A program made the translations under genes and the position numbers. A stretch of 7,664 bases of DNA from Acidobacteriota bacterium (lineage in GTDB: Bacteria > Acidobacteriota > UBA6911), in NCBI GenBank assembly GCA_017860075.1, contig JAFNAH010000052.1, positions 1 through 7,664 of the forward strand, given 5' to 3'. Positions 1 to 7,664 of this stretch are shown in pieces. The notes beneath the pieces were generated by a model. It saw only the letters and a program-made list of their open reading frames with translations. It was not told the DNA's origin and searched no databases. The number at the start of each line of letters is the position of its first letter. The stretch's first letter is position 1.

Positions 1-618
1 CGGCAGCCGCTCGCCGGTCTGAGCCGGAAGGAAATCGCACGGCGCATCGCCATGGTGCCACAGAACGGCGGTCTGCCCGGGTACCAGACGGTGTTTCACT
101 TCGCGCTCCAGGGGCGCTCACCTCACCTGTCTCTGCTGGGCTTCGAAAGCGCGCGCGACGAGGAAATCACGCGGGAGGCCCTGCGGTTGACGCATCTCGA
201 GAGGTATGCCGATGCCCCTGTTTCCGAGATCTCCGGCGGCGAGAAACAGCGGCTCCTCCTGGCACGCGCCCTGGCCCAGCAGACACCGATCCTGCTGCTC
301 GACGAGTTCACTGCCAACCTGGACGTCAACTACCAGGTGGGACTCGTCAGCACCGTGGTCAGGATCACCCGCGAGCGGCGGCTGGCAACGCTGATCGTGT
401 CGCACGAAATCAACATACTGGCGGCGTTCTGCGACCGGGTCATCCTCATGTCAGAGGGAACGATCCGGCACCAGGGGAGCCCTTCTGAAGTAATGACAGA
501 GGCAAACCTCAGGCAACTCTTCGGCATCGGCTTTGTCGTCAGGCAGGGGAGCAACCAGGCTCCGGAAGTGATGCCCCTCATAGGCGGAGAACAAAATGCG
601 AGGGTTTCAAACCGCTGA
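1..618 (+). CDS. ABC transporter ATP-binding protein, FecE/BtuD type (5' end outside the window)
   Basis: This is the cytoplasmic ATPase of a metal-chelate importer; it powers inner-membrane uptake of B12, siderophores or haem. The frame is open from base 1, so 205 residues are visible. FecE/BtuD ATPases are usually about 250-260 aa, so roughly 50 residues including Walker A lie to the left. Visible in order: Q-loop MVPQ (Gln codon at 61), ABC signature ISGGE (229-243), Walker B LLLDEFT with Asp-Glu at 301-306, D-loop NLD (316-324) and H-loop SHE with His at 403-405. The signature ARALAQ after SGGEKQR fits the COG1120 group. Two positions are unusual: Walker B reads DEFT rather than DEPT, and the H-loop reads HEIN rather than HDLN. 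All catalytic residues that can be seen are intact. The stop lies 23 bases inside the downstream receptor frame, or 19 bases before its alternative start, so the two genes are probably cotranscribed. Family is confident; the substrate is inferred from the neighbour. Confidence 0.9.
   Translation, partial: RQPLAGLSRKEIARRIAMVPQNGGLPGYQTVFHFALQGRSPHLSLLGFESARDEEITREALRLTHLERYADAPVSEISGGEKQRLLLARALAQQTPILLLDEFTANLDVNYQVGLVSTVVRITRERRLATLIVSHEINILAAFCDRVILMSEGTIRHQGSPSEVMTEANLRQLFGIGFVVRQGSNQAPEVMPLIGGEQNARVSNR
582..589 (+). promoter_or_regulatory. Ribosome binding site for the TonB-dependent receptor (ATG 596 start)
   Basis: AGGCGGAG ends six bases before ATG 596 and lies inside the 3' end of the ABC gene. 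It supports start 596 with translational coupling. A second purine-rich site, AAGAGGA at 621-627, lies ten bases before an in-frame GTG at 638, so the start is not settled by RBS alone. Confidence 0.55.
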
Positions 619-2902
619 TCAAGAGGATCGCTGCAATGTGCGGCCAGGCTCGGCCGGCGGCTGCCGTTTGCTGATCAGCCTGCTCTTTCTTCACACCTTT
701 GGCTGCCTTTGTTTCGCGCAGAGTGCGTTGCCGGAAAGCACCGCCGGAGCTGAAGCACTCGGATATCTGACCGGGACCGTGACGGACTCGTCCCGCGCCC
801 CTCTGCCCCGTGCCACGATCGAGGCAAGGGATGCTCAAGGGAACACAGTCGCGGCGGCCCGGACCGACAACCGCGGCGAGTTCAAGCTTTCCCTGCCGCA
901 GGGGAAATACAGCCTCAGCGTCACCCTCGCAGGCTTCAGGGCCATCAAGGATCAGCCGGTCGAGGTTGGCCAATCGACTCCACGGCTCGATCTGTCTATG
1001 GAAGTCGGAGGCATCGAAGAACAGGTTGTCGTGACAGCCACACGGACCGAGGCTGCGGTCTCCCAGGTTGGCAACTCCGTAAGCGTCGTCACGCGTGATG
1101 AGTTGTCGCGCAACGGTGCCGTGACCATGGCCGAGGCCCTGAGAGAGGTGGCGGGCATGAGCATCGTTCAGAGCGGCGGCCACGGCCAGGTCACTTCCCT
1201 GTTCGTCCGCGGTGGGGAGTCGGATAACACGAAGGTCCTGCTCGACGGCATCCCGGTCAACGATCCCGGGGGCAGCTTCAATTTCGCGAACCTCTCGGTA
1301 GCCGACATCGACCACATCGAGGTTGTGCGGGGCCCGCAAAGCGCACTCTACGGCTCCGACGCCATCGCAGGGACCCTGCAGGTTTTCACCCGCCGCGGAA
1401 AGAGTGAGAAACCCTGGCCCACGCCGAGGTTTGCCGTCGAAGGAGGTTCGTTGTCTACCACCCGCTATGCCGGCGGCATAGAAGGCAGCGGTGACCATGG
1501 CGACTACGCGCTCTCTTTCACACGATTCGACACCGACAACGACGTGTTGAACGGTTCCTTCAACCAGGAGACCGTAGCGGCAAACGTGGGATGGAAGGCC
1601 ACGCCGGAGCTGGAGCTGCGCAGCGTCTTCCGCAGCGACTACGGGCGAACGGGCGTTCCCGGACCATGGGCGATCCTTCCACCCGACCCGGAGGAATATT
1701 ACCGCCATCGGAACCTGACGGGCGGGGTCGCCATGACCTATTCCACTACGCCCTCCTGGACGCAGAGAGCATCGTATAGCGTCAACAGTTCGTGGCAGTT
1801 CTCCGCCGATCCGCGGGACTCGGGGGCTTTCACTGCCGAGTATGGTGACAGAACGGCGCCCTGGCCGTCCTTCGACCTTGTCTACCGGACCCTGAACGAC
1901 ACCGAGACCCAACGCGTCAACTACGAGAGCGAGATCGCCCTGCCCGGGAACCATCTCCTGACCGCCGGCGCCGGGTATGAACACGAATCCGGCGTAATCG
2001 GCGATCCGCAGGCCGAACCGCTCCGTGCATCCCGCGACAACTTCGGCGCCTACTTTCAGGACCAGTGGGAATTTCGAAATCTGCTGTTTGCGACCGCCGG
2101 TGTTCGATTGGAGCACAATGGCAGCTTCGGATTCTATGCCGCCCCGAGGGCATCGGTAGCGTGGCACGCGCACCGCCCCGCGGCCGGCGGCGCCTTCGGC
2201 CTGACCAACCTGAGAGCCAACTTCGGACTCGGAATCAAGGAACCGACGCTCGTCGAATCTTTCAGCCGGTCGCCGTATTTCATGGGGAATCCCGATCTCC
2301 AGCCCGAAAAGGCCCGGAGTTTCGATGCCGGAGTAGAGCAGAGTCTTGCGGCCGGGCGAATGACAGTCGCCGCCGCATATTTCCACAACTCGTTTTTCAA
2401 TCAGATAGGGTACGCGGTGACCGATTATCAGACCTTCGAGGGAACTTTCCTCAATATCGGCAAGACTCGTGCCCGGGGTTTGGAGCTCACTGTCCGGGCA
2501 ATCCCGGGAAAGCACTGGGAAGTCAACGGAGGTTACACCTATCTGGATTCGACGATACTGACAAGCTCCAGCCCATTCGACCCTGTCTATGCAACCGGGC
2601 AGCAGCTCCTGCGAAGGCCCGCAAACTCGGGTTATCTCGACCTTCGCTGGAACCCGCGTCGTTGGAGCTTTGGCGCGACCGCCCTGATGGTGGGGAGCCG
2701 GGTCGACTCCGACTTTGCGGGACTGGGGATCCTGAAGAATCCCGGATACCTGCTCCTCAACGTAGTCTCAGACTTCCGTGTCAACAAGTACTTGTCGGTC
2801 TATGCCTTCGTGGGTAACGTCCTGAACACCGACTACATGGAGGTCTTCGGGTATCCGGCTCTTCCGGTCAACTTCAGAATCGGCATACGCACCGGTTTCT
2901 GA
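596..2902 (+). CDS. TonB-dependent outer-membrane receptor, BtuB-like, with N-terminal carboxypeptidase-regulatory-like domain
   Basis: This 768-aa outer-membrane beta-barrel takes up scarce ligands using TonB energy. In order: signal peptide (hydrophobic core about 25-36, probable cleavage after Ala41); a carboxypeptidase-regulatory-like beta-sandwich (about 57-138) with the hallmark TDNRGEF; a TonB-box-like EQVVVTATR (142-150); a plug domain (about 159-268) with LLDGIPVND, EVVRGPQSALYGSDAIAGT; then the barrel, ending in a C-terminal Phe typical of outer-membrane proteins. The plug stretch QSGGHGQVTSLFVRG closely resembles E. coli BtuB, and the C-terminal NVLNTDYMEVFGYP also fits BtuB-type receptors. 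The preceding overlapping ABC ATPase supports a chelate-uptake operon. B12 is my first choice; a siderophore is possible. The extra N-terminal domain is common in receptors of Acidobacteriota and Bacteroidota. GTG 638 is an alternative start, removing 14 residues and giving a more usual signal peptide length. No frameshift is seen. Confidence 0.9.
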   Translation: MRGFQTADQEDRCNVRPGSAGGCRLLISLLFLHTFGCLCFAQSALPESTAGAEALGYLTGTVTDSSRAPLPRATIEARDAQGNTVAAARTDNRGEFKLSLPQGKYSLSVTLAGFRAIKDQPVEVGQSTPRLDLSMEVGGIEEQVVVTATRTEAAVSQVGNSVSVVTRDELSRNGAVTMAEALREVAGMSIVQSGGHGQVTSLFVRGGESDNTKVLLDGIPVNDPGGSFNFANLSVADIDHIEVVRGPQSALYGSDAIAGTLQVFTRRGKSEKPWPTPRFAVEGGSLSTTRYAGGIEGSGDHGDYALSFTRFDTDNDVLNGSFNQETVAANVGWKATPELELRSVFRSDYGRTGVPGPWAILPPDPEEYYRHRNLTGGVAMTYSTTPSWTQRASYSVNSSWQFSADPRDSGAFTAEYGDRTAPWPSFDLVYRTLNDTETQRVNYESEIALPGNHLLTAGAGYEHESGVIGDPQAEPLRASRDNFGAYFQDQWEFRNLLFATAGVRLEHNGSFGFYAAPRASVAWHAHRPAAGGAFGLTNLRANFGLGIKEPTLVESFSRSPYFMGNPDLQPEKARSFDAGVEQSLAAGRMTVAAAYFHNSFFNQIGYAVTDYQTFEGTFLNIGKTRARGLELTVRAIPGKHWEVNGGYTYLDSTILTSSSPFDPVYATGQQLLRRPANSGYLDLRWNPRRWSFGATALMVGSRVDSDFAGLGILKNPGYLLLNVVSDFRVNKYLSVYAFVGNVLNTDYMEVFGYPALPVNFRIGIRTGF

Positions 2903-2908
2903 GTCCTC

Positions 2909-2925
2909 GGCGCGCTATCCGCGCC
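2909..2925 (+). terminator. GC hairpin just after the receptor gene, possible terminator
   Basis: GGCGCG (2909-2914), loop CTATC, CGCGCC (2920-2925) forms a perfect 6-bp stem starting six bases after the receptor stop codon. The position suits transcription termination of the uptake operon. Only two T residues follow the stem, so it is a weak intrinsic terminator at best. Confidence 0.35.
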
Positions 2926-3024
2926 TTCCCCGGAACCCCGGCATCCACCAATCGGCAGACTCCTGAGGCGAGCCCGGCATTGATGCTGTCGCTAGTATGT
3001 GGTACTTAACACGTCGTTTAGGTC

Positions 3025-3031
3025 GGGGAGG
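3025..3031 (+). promoter_or_regulatory. Ribosome binding site that sets the acs start
   Basis: GGGGAGG lies six bases before ATG 3038. The frame is also open from a GTG at 2999, but that would add 13 residues ([13 protein letters not shown]) lacking family similarity and has no good RBS. The site therefore favours ATG 3038. No convincing promoter can be picked by eye in 2926-3020. Confidence 0.75.
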
Positions 3032-3037
3032 GTGGAC

Positions 3038-5002
<1,965 letters not shown>

Positions 5003-5011
5003 AACCAAAGC

Positions 5012-5091
5012 AGCCGCGGATTGCCGGGATTACGCGGACCTTCTCCGATTCTCTTGCCCTGAATTTGTGAGAATCCGCGTAATCCGCGGCT
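5012..5091. repeat. Inverted-repeat element of 9-nt units between two convergent genes, possible bidirectional terminator
   Basis: It fills most of the 96-bp gap between the acs stop and the stop of the - strand gene at 5099. Right arm 5074-5091 pairs with left-arm blocks 5012-5022 (11 bp) and 5032-5038 (7 bp). The nine bases 5023-5031 of the left arm are unpaired. Alternatively 5027-5038 pairs without a break with 5074-5085 (12 bp). The left arm is made of consecutive 9-mers CGCGGATTG, CCGGGATTA, CGCGGACCT from 5015; the right arm, read on the - strand, is CGCGGATTA, CGCGGATTC from 5088. The bulge is therefore one whole unit. A smaller inverted repeat, GATTCTC (5047-5053) and GAGAATC (5069-5075), lies inside. 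After the right arm the + strand reads TTTCTTTCC, which could act as a terminator tail for acs. Palindromes of this kind are often dispersed, but copy number cannot be seen here. Confidence 0.75.
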
Positions 5092-5098
5092 TTCTTTC

Positions 5099-6202
5099 CT
5101 ACCTCAGCGCGATCAGACCCATCTTCAGAAGTTTGTCGACGATGCGGAGCACTTCGATCTCCCTCAGGGGTGAGAGCATCACGATCGACTTCAGATCCCA
5201 GGTCCCATTGATGCGCGAGGCGACGAAACCTTCCTCGTGAGTCAGGTTGTAACGGGGCAGCGTGCTCTCTGGTATGACGAAGTAAGGCACCAGGTGAGCG
5301 GGCATCACGTCCCTGTAAAAGTCGTCGCAGATCGCCCGCTCGACCTCCTCGATCGCTTTGTCCGCCCGGATGTTTTCCGGATCCACGCGCAGAACTTCCT
5401 GGAAGACGGTCAGGGCCTGGGCATGCTGGCGGGAATGCATCAGCTCGAGCCCCCGGCTGAAGAGTTTCGCGGGATCTTCTTTCGCCGGCGGGGGTGCCGG
5501 GAGTTCCTTGATCTCCAGCACGTTGCTCTCGTACAGCTGATACAGCTCATAGTTCACGAGAAAATCAGAGCCGTGCGCTTCCAGGATCATCTGGGAGACG
5601 GTCTTGCCCTGGCTGACGAGGAACAACAGTTTCTTCTGGAGTTGAGTCAACGGAAGGCTCTTGAGGTCTGCGCCCTTTCGCAGCGACAGCACGACCTCGT
5701 TGCTGGGAAAGACTTCACGGATCCGCTTCCACTCATCCTTGCGCCGGACTCCCTCGAAGAGAAGGGAGTTCAGGTTCAGGTTGATGAGCATCAAGTCCTC
5801 GAGCTCGTAACCGTCAGTCGAGAAGTGAAAGTAGGCGTCCTCCCAGAGGAAGAGATCGTAAATCACCTCCTCCGTGCGCGCGATCAGGGCCTTTTCCACC
5901 TCTTCCTTGGAGAGGAACCCCTCCTGGACGAGAATCTTTCCCAGGGTCGCACGCGTCTGCTGCTGGATTTCGAGGGTGCGCTTCAGCTGGTCTTCCGTAA
6001 TCTTGCCGTAAAACAAGAGGAAGTGTCCGAGGAGCTTCGTAGGATCGTTCGACCGCGACGAGATGATCTGCCCGTCACGGAAGTATATGTAGTTCTTGGT
6101 TTTTTCCCTGATAAAGGTCAGGGATCCGGTCTTCCGTCCGAGTGTCACCCACTGCAGGAGCTCCGACAGCTCCATCGTCTTCAAGTTGCCGGACAGCGAC
6201 AT
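5099..6202 (-). CDS. DUF4388 (PATAN) domain protein with TPR and winged-helix-like segments
   Basis: A 367-aa cytoplasmic protein of unknown specific role; no signal peptide or membrane segment is seen. Residues 1-45 (MSLSGNLKTMELSELLQWV, then GRKTGSLTF and YIYFRDGQI) match the start of DUF4388/PATAN, a domain found in signalling and motility proteins such as cyanobacterial PatA. Residues 55-128 hold paired helical repeats (LLGHFLLFYGKITEDQL, LGKILVQEGFLSKEEV) as in extended DUF4388 proteins. Residues 185-233 resemble a winged-helix segment, 244-290 contain a TPR-like pair (GLELMHSRQHAQALTVFQEV, then DPEN), and 321-367 form a second winged-helix-like segment. The start is ATG 6202, because the domain begins there in relatives and GAGGT (6213-6217) lies ten bases upstream. 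The frame is open back to 6304, but those 34 residues look non-coding. It converges on acs and diverges from the phospholipid gene. A regulatory or scaffolding role is inferred only. Confidence 0.85.
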   Translation of the reverse strand: MSLSGNLKTMELSELLQWVTLGRKTGSLTFIREKTKNYIYFRDGQIISSRSNDPTKLLGHFLLFYGKITEDQLKRTLEIQQQTRATLGKILVQEGFLSKEEVEKALIARTEEVIYDLFLWEDAYFHFSTDGYELEDLMLINLNLNSLLFEGVRRKDEWKRIREVFPSNEVVLSLRKGADLKSLPLTQLQKKLLFLVSQGKTVSQMILEAHGSDFLVNYELYQLYESNVLEIKELPAPPPAKEDPAKLFSRGLELMHSRQHAQALTVFQEVLRVDPENIRADKAIEEVERAICDDFYRDVMPAHLVPYFVIPESTLPRYNLTHEEGFVASRINGTWDLKSIVMLSPLREIEVLRIVDKLLKMGLIALR

Positions 6203-6336
6203 ACTTTCAACTACCTCGGTCCCAGTGGCATAATTCGCCTCTGGCAGGCATCGCGGATGTACAGACTGCGACGCCGGATGAAAACTTGTGTGATTCTGCC
6301 CCACTAACGCATCGGCACTTGGGGGGCATTACTTCA

Positions 6337-6353
6337 GCCGCGATTCGCGCGGC
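6337..6353. repeat. Intergenic hairpin 1 in the divergent spacer
   Basis: GCCGCG (6337-6342), loop ATTCG, CGCGGC (6348-6353) is a perfect 6-bp inverted repeat. It lies in the 210-bp spacer (6203-6412) between the divergent DUF4388 and phosphatidyltransferase genes. It has no T-tract. It may be part of an intergenic palindromic repeat or affect the leader of the right-hand operon. No clear -35/-10 pair was recognised in this spacer on either strand. Confidence 0.5.
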
Positions 6354-6363
6354 GGCGAGGGGG

Positions 6364-6379
6364 GCCGGGTGAACCCGGC
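6364..6379. repeat. Intergenic hairpin 2 in the divergent spacer
   Basis: GCCGGGT (6364-6370), GA, ACCCGGC (6373-6379) is a near-perfect palindrome that can fold as a 6-bp stem with a TGAA loop. It lies 33 bases before the start codon at 6413 and 10 bases after hairpin 1. It would be in the 5' untranslated leader if transcription starts further left. There is no T-tail, so it is not a normal terminator. Confidence 0.5.
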
Positions 6380-6399
6380 GCTACCCTGCGGCCCGGAAC

Positions 6400-6406
6400 A
6401 AGGGAG
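6400..6406 (+). promoter_or_regulatory. Ribosome binding site of the phosphatidyltransferase gene
   Basis: AAGGGAG ends six bases before TTG 6413 and nine before GTG 6416. Both are usable starts and differ by one residue. The next in-frame ATG (6437) would cut into the conserved N-terminal NQMTILR stretch, so it is less likely. Confidence 0.6.
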
Positions 6407-6412
6407 CGAGCA

Positions 6413-6988
6413 TTGGTGCTAACATACGCCAACCAGATGACGATCCTGCGGATCGCGGCCATTCCTTTCTTCGTCCTGCTGCTCGTCTACGGCCACACCG
6501 GCGCGGCCGTGATCGTGTTTGTCCTTGCGGGAGTCACGGATGCTCTCGACGGGCTCATCGCGCGGAAGCTGAAACAGAGGACTTCGCTCGGATCCTTCCT
6601 GGATCCGATGGCCGACAAGCTGCTGATGACTGCTGCGTTCATCACTCTGACCGTGCCCTCGGTCCCGGTGAAGGCGCACATCCCCGCCTGGCTGACGATC
6701 CTCTCCATCAGCCGCGACCTGTTGATTGCGATGTTTTCCCTCCTTCTCTACCTGAGGCTCCAGGTATCGAAATTCCCGCCCAGCCTTCTCGGCAAATGGA
6801 CTACCGGGATTCAGTTGGTTACCATAGGGGTTTGCCTGGCGGTCAATTTTCTCCCGCACCGATTTCTGCTGGTTTTCGACATCCTGGTCTATGCCTGCCT
6901 TTTCCTGACGATCGCCTCGGGTTCCCACTACCTCTACCGCTCCTATCGGCTGATCGAGTCTCATCAGAGAGCGGGCGGCGAAACATGA
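6413..6988 (+). CDS. CDP-alcohol phosphatidyltransferase (PgsA-like; possibly CMP-forming cardiolipin synthase)
   Basis: An integral inner-membrane enzyme of 191 aa that transfers a phosphatidyl group from CDP-diacylglycerol to an alcohol, making anionic phospholipid. The full signature D-x2-DG-x2-AR-x8-G-x3-D-x3-D is present (Asp43, Asp46, Gly47, Ala50, Arg51, Gly60, Asp64, Asp68); these aspartates bind the metal ions. Membrane segments lie near 14-41, 69-81, 94-115, 131-147 and 152-171. Length is normal for PgsA (about 180-200). After the signature, classical PgsA has REII..SALRE; here the stretch is ISRDLLIAMFSLLLYLR, then PPSLLGKWTTGIQ, closer to what I recall of eukaryote-type CMP-forming cardiolipin synthases. 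The acceptor (glycerol-3-phosphate or phosphatidylglycerol) is therefore open. The start is TTG 6413 or GTG 6416. The stop overlaps the next start in ATGA, implying translational coupling. Family assignment is certain; the subtype is not. Confidence 0.92.
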   Translation: MVLTYANQMTILRIAAIPFFVLLLVYGHTGAAVIVFVLAGVTDALDGLIARKLKQRTSLGSFLDPMADKLLMTAAFITLTVPSVPVKAHIPAWLTILSISRDLLIAMFSLLLYLRLQVSKFPPSLLGKWTTGIQLVTIGVCLAVNFLPHRFLLVFDILVYACLFLTIASGSHYLYRSYRLIESHQRAGGET

Positions 6989-7664
6989 GCGCCGGGGGAT
7001 TGCGGATACTGGGCGTTGATCCTGGTTCTGCGGCGGAGAACCTTGGCCTGGCGGCCGGCGATGAGATCCTTTCGGTGAACGGGCACCCGACGCCCGACGA
7101 ACTGGCCCTCAGGTTTTATCTCGCCGAGGAGGATCTGGTCCTCGAGGTCCGCAAGGCGGGCGGTGCGACGGTGCATCTGCGTGCAGGCGATAGGCACGGC
7201 GGCACGCTGGGTGTGGAGGTCGAGGAGTTCCAGACACGAACCTGCGCCAACTCGTGCATGTTTTGCTTCATCAATCAGCTGCCCCCGGGTGTCCGTGCTT
7301 CCCTCCGGGTCAGGGACGACGACTACCGCCTCTCCTTTCTGCACGGCAACTACATCACGCTGACCAATCTGCCCGAGAAGGAACTGGACCGGATCGTCGA
7401 GCAGAGGCTGTCGCCTCTCTATGTCTCGGTTCACGCCACCGAGGAGGATCTGCGGACCCGGATACTCGGGCGGAAGAAAGCAGACGACCTGGCCGGCAAG
7501 ATCAGGAAGTTGACCGACGGAGGCATCAGGCTTCATACCCAGGTCGTACTGATGCCCGGCATCAACGACGGCGGCCACCTGGAAAGAACGGTGTTTGATC
7601 TCTACCGATATTATCCGGGTGTAGACTCGGTCGCGATCGTTCCGCTCGGCCTGTCAGACCACGG
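6985..7664 (+). CDS. PDZ-radical SAM-DUF512 family protein (3' end outside the window)
   Basis: A predicted iron-sulfur radical SAM protein of unknown reaction, probably cytoplasmic. ATG 6985 overlaps the upstream stop (ATGA); the frame stays open to the window end, giving 226 complete codons. Residues about 5-60 form a PDZ-like domain (GVDPGSAAENLGL, AAGDEILSVNG). The radical SAM cluster motif CANSCMFC follows, with Cys87, Cys91 and Cys94 in C-x3-C-x2-C spacing, then FINQLP. Further family landmarks are DDDYRLSFLHGNYITLTNL, LYVSVHATEEDLR, TQVVLMPGINDG and VAIVPLGLSD. These are the known features of DUF512-family proteins, usually about 430-450 aa, so the C-terminal DUF512 part lies to the right. 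All three cluster cysteines are intact. In many Firmicutes this family sits beside der and phospholipid genes (plsY, gpsA); here it follows a phospholipid gene. No RBS stronger than GGGCGGCG (6973-6980) is seen. Confidence 0.93.
   Translation, partial: MSAGGLRILGVDPGSAAENLGLAAGDEILSVNGHPTPDELALRFYLAEEDLVLEVRKAGGATVHLRAGDRHGGTLGVEVEEFQTRTCANSCMFCFINQLPPGVRASLRVRDDDYRLSFLHGNYITLTNLPEKELDRIVEQRLSPLYVSVHATEEDLRTRILGRKKADDLAGKIRKLTDGGIRLHTQVVLMPGINDGGHLERTVFDLYRYYPGVDSVAIVPLGLSDH

Noticed and set aside
578..2515. 645-aa open frame on the - strand across the receptor gene
   Set aside because: It lies wholly antisense to a clear TonB-dependent receptor, has no recognisable domain, and is the usual by-product of high-GC third positions.
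2065..2817. 250-aa + strand frame inside the receptor, possibly a sign of a frameshift
   Set aside because: The receptor frame continues through this stretch with proper barrel and C-terminal motifs, so there is no frameshift.
2974..3008. Possible promoter before acs (TTGATG near 2980, TAGTAT near 2993, or a sigma-54-like GG...GC)
   Set aside because: The spacing between the -35-like and -10-like hexamers is too short, and the GG to GC distance does not fit -24/-12.
6105..6124. Hairpin TCCCTGA-TAAAGG-TCAGGGA beside a six-base T/A run inside the DUF4388 gene
   Set aside because: The T-run is on the wrong side for a terminator on the + strand. On the - strand the A-run is out of phase for a slippery heptamer (codons GAA AAA ACC). 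Probably chance.
5237..6307. 356-aa open frame on the + strand across the DUF4388 gene
   Set aside because: It is antisense to a recognisable domain protein and its translation is low-complexity in Leu, Arg, Gln and Val with no family resemblance.
6964..7578. 204-aa - strand frame over the DUF512 gene
   Set aside because: The + strand carries an intact radical SAM motif and PDZ domain; the - strand frame is a shadow.

Overview
The window is a high-GC bacterial chromosome fragment with six protein-coding genes, two of them cut by the window edges. The best guess for the source is an Acidobacteriota-like, Gram-negative, outer-membraned bacterium. That guess rests on a TonB-dependent receptor with an N-terminal carboxypeptidase-regulatory-like domain, a DUF4388 (PATAN) multidomain protein, and GC-rich intergenic palindromes. 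It is an inference, not a proof.

Left part (1-2902, + strand): the 3' part of a FecE/BtuD-type ABC transporter ATPase overlaps, or directly abuts, a BtuB-like TonB-dependent outer-membrane receptor. Together they look like the end of an uptake operon for a large metal chelate. Vitamin B12 is the most likely substrate and a siderophore or haem is the main alternative. The permease and binding-protein genes would lie to the left of the window.

Middle part (2903-5002, + strand): after a short GC hairpin comes a complete, canonical AMP-forming acetyl-CoA synthetase (acs), apparently on its own transcript. It converges on a DUF4388/TPR protein on the - strand. The 96 bp between the two stop codons is mostly one inverted-repeat element built from 9-nt units.

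Right part (5099-7664): the DUF4388 protein (-) diverges from a phospholipid/radical-SAM gene pair (+). A 210-bp spacer with two GC-rich hairpins separates them. The pair consists of a CDP-alcohol phosphatidyltransferase (PgsA-like, with cardiolipin-synthase-like traits) and the 5' part of a PDZ-radical SAM-DUF512 protein, joined by an ATGA stop/start overlap.

I see no CRISPR array, tRNA, rRNA, insertion sequence or phage gene. No stretch longer than about 210 bases lacks a gene. Most of the window is ordinary housekeeping sequence. The items most worth a second look are the 9-nt-unit palindrome, the coupled phosphatidyltransferase/DUF512 pair, and the duplicated helical module in the DUF4388 protein.
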